Part shown: one piece after another, positions 58,075 to 64,000 of the stretch
Layout of the letters: the number at the start of each line of letters is the position of its first letter
How positions within the stretch are numbered: position 1 is the first letter of the stretch
NCBI RefSeq assembly: GCF_008868005.1
Contig: NZ_WAAO01000001.1
Location: 1,178,001-1,242,000, forward strand
DNA: 64,000 bases
Direction of reading: 5' to 3'
From: Microbacterium algeriense
Lineage (GTDB): Bacteria > Actinomycetota > Actinomycetes > Actinomycetales > Microbacteriaceae
Position numbers and translations under genes: made by a program
Notes under the pieces: model-generated
Databases searched by the model: none
The model's input: the letters and a program-made list of their open reading frames with translations, nothing else
Told to the model about the DNA's origin: nothing

Positions 58075-58982
58075 GAGAGCTCCTTCGTGCGGTACTCGAC
58101 GGAGTCGCCGGTGAGAGCGAGATACGCGTCCTCCAGCGAGCCGGTGGTCGGGGTGAGTTCGTGCAGCGGGATGCCGCGCTCGGCGGCGAGGTCTCCGATG
58201 CGGGCGGCCGGCAGCCCCACCACATCGAGGAGATCGGGCGCGGAGCTCACGATCTCGACGTCCGGTCCACCGACGGCGGCAGCCAGGTCGGCGGGTCGGG
58301 GCGTGCGCACCCGGACGGTGTTCCGCGTCCAGGAGCGGACGAGGTCCGCCAGTGGAGCGTCGGCGAGCACGCGCCCGCGGCCCATCACGATGACGTGGTC
58401 GGCGGTCTGCGCCATCTCGCTCATCAGATGGCTGGAGAGCAGCACCGTGCGCCCCTCGGAGGCGGCATGCCGCACGAACTGCCGCACCCAGCGCACGCCC
58501 TCGGGGTCGAGCCCGTTGACCGGCTCGTCGAGGATCAGGGTGTGCGGGTCGCCCAGCAGCGCGGAGGCGATGCCGAGTCGCTGCCCCATCCCGAGGGAGA
58601 ACTTGCCCGCGCGCTTGCGGGCCACGGATCCGATCCCGGCAAGATCGATCACCTCGTCGACGCGGGACGCCGGGATGCCGTGTGTCGCCGCCATCGCGCG
58701 GAGGTGGTTGCGGGCGGAGCGTCCGGTGTGCACCGCCTTCGCGTCCAGCAGCACGCCGACCTCGGTCAGCGGCGCGCGCAGCTTGCGGTACTCGCGGCCG
58801 GCCACGGCGGCGCGACCGGAGGTGGGGCGGTCGAGCCCGACGATCAGGCGCATCGTGGTGGACTTGCCGGCCCCGTTCGGGCCGAGGAAGCCGGTGACGG
58901 TGCCCGGCTTGACGGTGAACGACACGTCATCGACGGCCGTCTTGTCTCCGAACCTCTTCGTGAGGCCTTCTGCTGTGATCAT
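58071..58982 (-). CDS. ABC transporter ATP-binding protein (exporter, DrrA/BcrA-like)
   Basis: 303 aa. ATG at 58982. Walker A GPNGAGKST, Q-loop region GVLLDAKAVH, signature LGMGQRLGI (variant of LSGGQ), Walker B LILDEPVNGLDP, and the switch VLLSSHLMSEM. The C-terminal ~90 residues are the accessory domain of DrrA-like exporters. First gene of the ATPase-permease-kinase-regulator operon. Confidence 0.94.
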   Translation of the reverse strand: MITAEGLTKRFGDKTAVDDVSFTVKPGTVTGFLGPNGAGKSTTMRLIVGLDRPTSGRAAVAGREYRKLRAPLTEVGVLLDAKAVHTGRSARNHLRAMAATHGIPASRVDEVIDLAGIGSVARKRAGKFSLGMGQRLGIASALLGDPHTLILDEPVNGLDPEGVRWVRQFVRHAASEGRTVLLSSHLMSEMAQTADHVIVMGRGRVLADAPLADLVRSWTRNTVRVRTPRPADLAAAVGGPDVEIVSSAPDLLDVVGLPAARIGDLAAERGIPLHELTPTTGSLEDAYLALTGDSVEYRTKELS

Positions 58983-59076
58983 GCCCTCAACGCTACGGTC
59001 CGCTCCGCACGGGCGCGTCCTCCCCAGGTACACATCTCACGATCCGGTGTCCTCCCCGCGACGGACCCTGCCGGTG

Positions 59077-59703
59077 TCAGTCCCGCGGCCTGGCGCTCAC
59101 TCGATCCGCCATCTCGTCGGAGGCGACGATCGCCTCGTCGATGATCTCCCGCGAGCCGGGTGCGGTGAGCCAGTCGTGGCTGAGCGAGGCGGGCACGAGC
59201 AGCGGCATCCGGTCGTGCAGCTCGGCGAGGTGGGCCGGGGCGGGGCGCATCACGATCGAGTAGCAGGTGTACCACTCGCCGTCGGCGGTGCGACCGCGCT
59301 GCGTGACGGCCGCCATGCCGAACAGGGTGCCGTCGTCGACGATGAACTCGTTCCACTGCCGGGAGGGCTTCTGCATCTCGTACCAGCTCGTCGCCGGCAC
59401 GATGCCGCGGGTGCGGGCTCCACCGGGACGGTCCTGCAGGCGCTCGGAGCGGGTGTTGATCGACGGGAACTTCGCCGGCTCGCCGTTCACGAGGAAACCC
59501 CACCACGCCGGCTCCAGGGTCGGCTGGGTGTCGGGCTGCACGATCAGAGGATTCAGGTTGCGCAGGTTCTTGCCGGTGGGGCGCACGGTCTCGCCCGCGT
59601 TCTCCTGCGCCCAGGTGCGCAGACCCTCCAGCACCGCATCATCGGCGGCGGCGAGGAGATCTGCATCGGTGAACCGGGGATCGAGGCCGTAACTCGCGCA
59701 CAT
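59077..59703 (-). CDS. SRAP (YedK/HMCES-like) protein, host copy
   Basis: 208 aa with mature Cys2 (MCASYGL), SINTRSERLQDRPG (Asn), RGIVPATSWYEM (Glu) and LHDRMPLLVP (His), the conserved SRAP set. It crosslinks to abasic sites in single-stranded DNA. Divergent from the prophage copy at 49180. Confidence 0.92.
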   Translation of the reverse strand: MCASYGLDPRFTDADLLAAADDAVLEGLRTWAQENAGETVRPTGKNLRNLNPLIVQPDTQPTLEPAWWGFLVNGEPAKFPSINTRSERLQDRPGGARTRGIVPATSWYEMQKPSRQWNEFIVDDGTLFGMAAVTQRGRTADGEWYTCYSIVMRPAPAHLAELHDRMPLLVPASLSHDWLTAPGSREIIDEAIVASDEMADRVSARPRD

Positions 59704-59774
59704 GCCGCCAGCGTAGCCCCCGGCCCGGACATCGCGGTGCGGGAGGGAACGAGCACCTCGGATAGGGTCGACAG

Positions 59775-60716
59775 GTGACAGTCACCCGACGCCTTCCCGC
59801 CCCCGTGGCTCTGGGCGGGGCCGTCGCAATCGGCGTCATGACGGCGATCCAGGCACGCATCAACGGTGTCCTGGGCGTCCGCGTCGACGACGGTGTGTTC
59901 GCAGGCCTGCTCTCCTTCTCCGTCGGCCTGGTCGCCCTGTCCGTCGTGATCGCCTGCCTTCCCTCCGCCCGCCGCGGAGTGGCTCGGCTGTGGACGGGCA
60001 TCCGCGGACACACGATCCCGTTCTGGATGCTGCTGGGCGGCGCGTGCGGCGCGCTCACGGTGTCGACGCAAGGGGTCACGGCGGGTGTGCTGGGTGTCTC
60101 GCTGTTCTCGGTGGGCGTCGTGGCGGGGCAGACCGTGCACGGACTCGTCCTCGACCGGATCGGGTTCGGCCCGGCCGGCGTGGTGGCGGTCACGCCCGGG
60201 CGCGTGCTCGGCGGAGTGCTCGCGCTCGCCGCGGTCGGGATCTCGCTGTCCGGCGACGTCCTCGCCTCCGCCCCGCTGTGGATGCTGCTGCTGCCGTTCG
60301 CGGCCGGCGTCGGCATCGCGTGGCAGGCGGCGACCAACGGGCGACTCGCGCAGCGGGTGCAGTCGCCGCTCGCCGCGACGTTGATGAGCTTCGTGGCCGG
60401 CACCCTGGTGCTCGCGCTCGCGACCGGGGGGAGCATCGCCCTCCGTGGGGCGCCGTCCGCGCTTCCCGCGGAGCCGTGGCTCTATGTCGGCGGTTTCCTG
60501 GGGGCGGCCTACATCCTCCTCGGCGCGCTGATCGTCGCGCAGACCGGGGTCCTGCTGATGGGGCTGGGATCGGTCCTCGGCCAGCTCGTGACCTCGGTCG
60601 TCATCGACCTGCTCTGGCCTGCTGCCGCCGGTCCCGCTCTCTGGCAGGTGATCGCGATGGTGCTCGTCGCCGTGGCGTCGGTGCTCGTCGCGCTGCCGTG
60701 GCGACGCCGGCGCTGA
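59775..60716 (+). CDS. YdcZ/DUF606-type DMT transporter
   Basis: 313 aa, GTG start (GTGACAGTCACC). Ten TM helices in two similar halves. Each half starts with the small-residue motif (GGAVAIGVMTAIQARINGVLG, GVGIAWQAATNGRLAQ). These multidrug-metabolite-type transporters have no known substrate here. Confidence 0.88.
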   Translation: MTVTRRLPAPVALGGAVAIGVMTAIQARINGVLGVRVDDGVFAGLLSFSVGLVALSVVIACLPSARRGVARLWTGIRGHTIPFWMLLGGACGALTVSTQGVTAGVLGVSLFSVGVVAGQTVHGLVLDRIGFGPAGVVAVTPGRVLGGVLALAAVGISLSGDVLASAPLWMLLLPFAAGVGIAWQAATNGRLAQRVQSPLAATLMSFVAGTLVLALATGGSIALRGAPSALPAEPWLYVGGFLGAAYILLGALIVAQTGVLLMGLGSVLGQLVTSVVIDLLWPAAAGPALWQVIAMVLVAVASVLVALPWRRRR

Positions 60717-60718
60717 CG

Positions 60719-61312
60719 CTACCGGCCTTCGGGCGCCTCGTCCTGCTTCGCCTTCTTCTTGCCCTTCTTCGCGCCCGGCTTCGGCATCCGGGTGAGGAGC
60801 TTGCGCGCATCGACGGGCTTGCGCCGTCCCGGCTTCCGCCCGGCGGGCTTGGCGCCCACGTAGAGCCAGCCCAGCAGCTCCTCGTTCTTGTCGAGCCCAT
60901 GCGCCTTGGCGACGGCCTTGGCGCGCGTGTAGTGGCCGGTGCGCCAGATGACGCCCCACCCGGCCTCGTCCAGGAGCAGGCTGAGCGTGTGCGCGACGCC
61001 CGAGGCGACGGCCTCCTGCTCCCACCGCGGCACCTTGTCGCTCTTGCGATAGCTGGCCACGACCGCGATCAGCAGCGGCGCGCGCAGCGGCTTGGACGAC
61101 GGCGACGCGTCCCCCTGCGCCTTGGCGATGGCGGCCCCGAGCGCCTCGCGGTCCGTCCCGCGCAGCTCGATCAGGCGCCAGGGGCGGAGAGAGGAGTGGT
61201 CGGCGACGCGCCCCGCCGCCGACACCAGTGGAAGCAGCTCCTCGCGCGTGGGAGCGGTGTCTTCGACCTTCGACCAGGACTGCCTCGCCCGGACCGCGTC
61301 GAGGGCGCTCAC
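60719..61312 (-). CDS. Nitroreductase-family protein with basic tail
   Basis: 197 aa. FMN-binding nitroreductase text: RQSWSKVEDTAPTREELLPLV, SSLRPWRLIELRG, AVASGVAHTLSLLLDEAGWGVIW and LLGWLYVG. The C-terminal ~35 residues are Lys/Arg-rich (RKPGRRKPVDARK and later KKGKKKAKQ), an unusual tail. Coupled (ATGA) to msrB. Confidence 0.85.
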   Translation of the reverse strand: MSALDAVRARQSWSKVEDTAPTREELLPLVSAAGRVADHSSLRPWRLIELRGTDREALGAAIAKAQGDASPSSKPLRAPLLIAVVASYRKSDKVPRWEQEAVASGVAHTLSLLLDEAGWGVIWRTGHYTRAKAVAKAHGLDKNEELLGWLYVGAKPAGRKPGRRKPVDARKLLTRMPKPGAKKGKKKAKQDEAPEGR

Positions 61313-61713
61313 GACGCGTCGGGGGTGAAGTTCAGTGCGATCGAGTTCATGCAGTAGCGGTCGCCGGTGGGCGTGCCGAAGCCGTCGGGGAAGACGTGCC
61401 CCAGGTGCGAGCCGCAGTTGGCGCAGCGCACCTCGGTGCGCACCATGCCGAGGCTCGTGTCCTCGATCAGCTCGACCGCGTCAGGGCGGATGGACTCGTA
61501 GAAGCTCGGCCATCCGCAGCCGGAGTCGAACTTGGTCCCGCTCTTGAACAGCTCGGCGTTGCAGGCGCCGCACGTGTAGAGGCCGGCGCGCTCCTCGTCG
61601 AGCAGCTCGCCCGTCCACGCCCGCTCGGTCGCGGCCTGACGCAGCACGGCGTACTGCTCCTCACCGAGCTCCTTGCGCCATTCGTCTTCGGTCTTGTCCA
61701 CGCTGTACGACAT
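61309..61713 (-). CDS. msrB: Methionine-R-sulfoxide reductase
   Basis: 134 aa. Zinc-binding CGAC (about 48-51) and CANC (about 97-100), GCGWPSFY, HVFPDGFGTPTGDRYCMNSIAL with the catalytic Cys of RYCMNS. It reduces methionine-(R)-sulfoxide in oxidised proteins. With the nitroreductase it forms an oxidative-stress pair. Confidence 0.96.
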   Translation of the reverse strand: MSYSVDKTEDEWRKELGEEQYAVLRQAATERAWTGELLDEERAGLYTCGACNAELFKSGTKFDSGCGWPSFYESIRPDAVELIEDTSLGMVRTEVRCANCGSHLGHVFPDGFGTPTGDRYCMNSIALNFTPDAS

Positions 61714-61784
61714 TCATCCTCCTGAGTCGCCTCCATTCTCCCCCCTGCGGCGGCTGTCGGGGTGCGTCGGGTCAGAATGGACGG

Positions 61785-62774
61785 ATGACCGATGCCGTGC
61801 GGGAGCGTTACGCCCGCTTCGCCCGCGAGGAGTCGCCGGGGCGGAGTGCGCTGTACACGGAGTGGGCAGCGGGAGTCGCGGCGGACGAGCCGATCCGCCG
61901 GGTGCTGCTGCGGATCCCCGAGACGAGACGACAGCCGCCGCTCGTCTTCGCCGTGACGAGGATGCTCGGCGCCGGGCTGGGCGGCTACCCGCAGTGGCGT
62001 CGCTTCGTCCTCCAGCACGCCGAGGAAGTGGTCGCCGAGTGCGGGCGTCGGTCGCTGCAGACCAATGAACCGCTCCGTCTCGCTCCACTGCTTCCCGTCC
62101 TGTCCGAGATCGACGGGCCGATCGCGCTGCTCGAGATCGGGGCGGCGGCGGGGCTCTGCCTGTACCCCGACCGGTACTCGTACCTGTTCCGCGGTGAGGA
62201 CGACACGGTCCTCGGCACCCTGGATCCCGTGCACGGCAGGTCCGAGGTGGTGCTCGAGAGCCGGGTGAGCGGGCCGCTCCCTGCGCTGCGCCTCCCGGAC
62301 GTGGTGTGGCGGGCCGGAATCGATCTCGCACCCCTCGACGCGGGCTCCGAGCACGACCGGCGCTGGCTGCGTGCGCTGGTGTGGCCGGGGGAGGCCGGAC
62401 GCGCCGAGCGCATCGAGGCCGCGCTCCGGATCGCGGCCGCCGATCCGCCGCTGCTGGTCGAGGGAGACGCCGGCGATCGGCTCGAGGCGGTCGCCGCGCT
62501 CGCCCCCGCCGACGCCACGCTCGTCGTGACGACGCCGGGAGTGCTCGTGCACATCCCTCGCGCGGCGCGGAAGGTGCTCGTGGAGCGGATCTCCGCGCTC
62601 GACGCCCGGTGGATCACGATCGATCCGCCAGGGCTGCTCGACGTGTGGGAGCCCGCCGTCGACGACTCGTGGCCCGGTTTCGTCGTGGCGCTCGACGGAC
62701 GCGTGCGCGCCGCAGCGGATCCGCTCGGGCGATGGTGGGAGTGGCGCGCGGTTCCCGCGGCGGATGCGTCCTAG
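61785..62774 (+). CDS. DUF2332 protein
   Basis: 329 aa. Recognisable actinobacterial DUF2332: RYARFAREESPGRSALYTEWAAGVA, LLEIGAAAGLCLYPDRYSY (methyltransferase-like glycine loop) and VWRAGIDLAPLDA. Function unknown. Separate promoter probable. Confidence 0.88.
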   Translation: MTDAVRERYARFAREESPGRSALYTEWAAGVAADEPIRRVLLRIPETRRQPPLVFAVTRMLGAGLGGYPQWRRFVLQHAEEVVAECGRRSLQTNEPLRLAPLLPVLSEIDGPIALLEIGAAAGLCLYPDRYSYLFRGEDDTVLGTLDPVHGRSEVVLESRVSGPLPALRLPDVVWRAGIDLAPLDAGSEHDRRWLRALVWPGEAGRAERIEAALRIAAADPPLLVEGDAGDRLEAVAALAPADATLVVTTPGVLVHIPRAARKVLVERISALDARWITIDPPGLLDVWEPAVDDSWPGFVVALDGRVRAAADPLGRWWEWRAVPAADAS

Positions 62775-62783
62775 CCTGGATCC

Positions 62784-63041
62784 ATGCTCGGAGACCTGAC
62801 GGAGCGCGATCGTGCGATCCTCGCCCTGGAGACGGCGTGGCCACGACACGGCGGCGCCAAGGAAGAGGTCATCCGTGCGCAGCTCGGGATGAGCGCCGCG
62901 CGCTACTACCAGCTCCTGGCGCGGCTCATCGACTCGGACGCCGCCCTCGAATACGACCCCATGCTCGTGCGTCGCCTCCGCCGGATCCGCGATTCGCGGG
63001 CGCTGCGCCGCTCGGCACGCACTCCCGGATTCGTCGGCTGA
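62784..63041 (+). CDS. DUF3263 protein
   Basis: 85 aa, nine bases after DUF2332. LTERDRAILALETAWPRHGGAKEEVIRAQLGMSAARYYQLL matches the actinobacterial DUF3263 HTH-like fold, often encoded beside a LytR_C gene, as here. Confidence 0.9.
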   Translation: MLGDLTERDRAILALETAWPRHGGAKEEVIRAQLGMSAARYYQLLARLIDSDAALEYDPMLVRRLRRIRDSRALRRSARTPGFVG

Positions 63042-63120
63042 CGGCGGTCGGCCGGGGCTCGCCGCGGCACGCTCACCCCGGCGGAACGGATTGCCAGGAA
63101 CATGCCGCTAGCATCGAGGG

Positions 63121-63699
63121 GTGTCCAAGCCCTCCCGCGATCGCTTCGATGACGTTCCCCGTTCCTCCGGACGGGTGGGGGCGCACCGCGCAGAAGCACC
63201 GGGGATGAACGGCTGGGTCGTGCTGCTGTGGTCGTTCGTCGCCGCGCTGGTGCTCATCATCGCCGGCATCTTCGGCTCCCTCGTCGTCATGGGGCGCATC
63301 TCGCTGTTCCCCGATGCGGGACAGAGTGCGGCCCCGACCCCGGTCGAGACCGGCGTCGTCGACACGAGCATCACGGTGATGATCCTCAACGGGACGCCGG
63401 ACGAGGGGCTGGCCACCCAGATGCGCGACACCCTCGTGACCGAGGGCTGGTCGGCGGATGACGTGTTCGCTGGCGACAGCTCGAGCCAGGATTTCGCCAC
63501 CACGACCGTCTTCTACGTCGACGCCGGTGACGAGCTCGCCGCGAGGGGACTGGCCGACGTGCTCGGAGGAGCGGCCGTGCAGCAGAGCGACTACTACCCG
63601 GGCGAGACCGAGGACGGGCGCAAGCAGTTCACGGTCGTGATCGGTCTGGATCGATCCTCCTCCGCGCCCGAGACGCCCGAGGACGCGCCCGCCTCCTGA
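63121..63699 (+). CDS. LytR C-terminal-domain membrane protein
   Basis: 192 aa, GTG start. One TM helix (about 30-55) and an extracellular LytR_C domain (TVMILNGTPDEGLATQMRDTLVTEGWSADDVF ... FYVDAGDELAARGLADVLGG). In actinobacteria this gene pairs with DUF3263 upstream of groEL. Possible cell-wall glycopolymer role inferred from the family. Confidence 0.9.
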   Translation: MSKPSRDRFDDVPRSSGRVGAHRAEAPGMNGWVVLLWSFVAALVLIIAGIFGSLVVMGRISLFPDAGQSAAPTPVETGVVDTSITVMILNGTPDEGLATQMRDTLVTEGWSADDVFAGDSSSQDFATTTVFYVDAGDELAARGLADVLGGAAVQQSDYYPGETEDGRKQFTVVIGLDRSSSAPETPEDAPAS

Positions 63700-63726
63700 G
63701 GCCCGGATCGACCCCGCGTCGGCGGC

Positions 63727-63755
63727 TTGCACTCGAAGGTGTCGAGTGCCAGAAT
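63727..63755 (+). promoter_or_regulatory. Candidate groEL promoter
   Basis: TTGCAC (63727-63732), 17 bases, CAGAAT (63750-63755), ahead of the CIRCE element. Confidence 0.6.
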
Positions 63756-63759
63756 GGCG

Positions 63760-63786
63760 TTAGCACTCTCTTACTCTGAGTGCTAA
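63760..63786 (+). promoter_or_regulatory. CIRCE operator (HrcA site)
   Basis: TTAGCACTC-N9-GAGTGCTAA, an exact match to the canonical CIRCE inverted repeat, lying between the promoter and groEL. It predicts HrcA repression and heat induction of groEL. Confidence 0.97.

Positions 63787-64000
<214 letters not shown>

Overview
The window is a high-GC actinobacterial chromosome segment, most likely Microbacterium or a close Microbacteriaceae relative. The evidence is the base composition, frequent GTG/TTG starts, actinobacterial families (DUF4032, DUF3263, LytR C-terminal domain, DUF7882), the ispDF-cysS-rlmB block and a CIRCE-controlled groEL. A complete-looking 43.7 kb prophage (8339-51998) splits the host DNA in two.

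Left host flank (1-8338): 3' end of an ispDF fusion, an SDR enzyme, cysS overlapping rlmB, an NAD(P)-binding oxidoreductase, a palindromic intergenic repeat, a DUF4032 kinase-like protein, a MsiK/UgpC-type sugar ABC ATPase, a membrane-anchored DsbA-like protein without its active-site cysteines, and tRNA-Thr(TGT). The 3' end of that tRNA is the phage integration site.

Prophage: a 22-bp direct repeat (8339-8360 and 51977-51998) marks attL and attR. Next to attL lie a tyrosine integrase, an ImmA/IrrE-type protease, an XRE repressor, a divergent Cro-like gene and an AlpA-type excisionase candidate, then a BRO/KilA antirepressor. The early region holds a YqaJ exonuclease with a divergent RecT-like partner, a cytosine-5 methyltransferase, HNH and GIY-YIG-like proteins, an SSB and many small unknowns. 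A siphovirus structural module runs from 23960 to 42551: HNH, small and large terminase, portal, ClpP-type protease with a nested scaffold, decoration and capsid proteins, connectors, tail tube, chaperones, tape measure, Dit, Tal-like protein and a beta-helix spike. An acyltransferase-SGNH gene on the opposite strand (surface glycan modification) separates the spike from the lysis cassette, which is an M15 endolysin with an internal start followed by three small membrane proteins.

Between the lysis cassette and attR (46.8-51.7 kb) lies accessory cargo: a two-gene module with a TM-coiled coil-GAF-like protein, a NYN-domain RNase, an SRAP protein (a second SRAP gene is in the host flank), and a divergent pair of DUF7882 paralogues. 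This is the most likely place for an undescribed defence or superinfection-exclusion function. The evidence for that is location and domain content only.

Right host flank (51999-64000): membrane acyltransferase, PPK2-family kinase with an unusual P-loop, aldo/keto reductase, an ABC exporter with a NarL-type two-component system, SRAP, YdcZ-type transporter, msrB-nitroreductase pair, DUF2332, DUF3263, a LytR_C protein, and the CIRCE element with the start of groEL.
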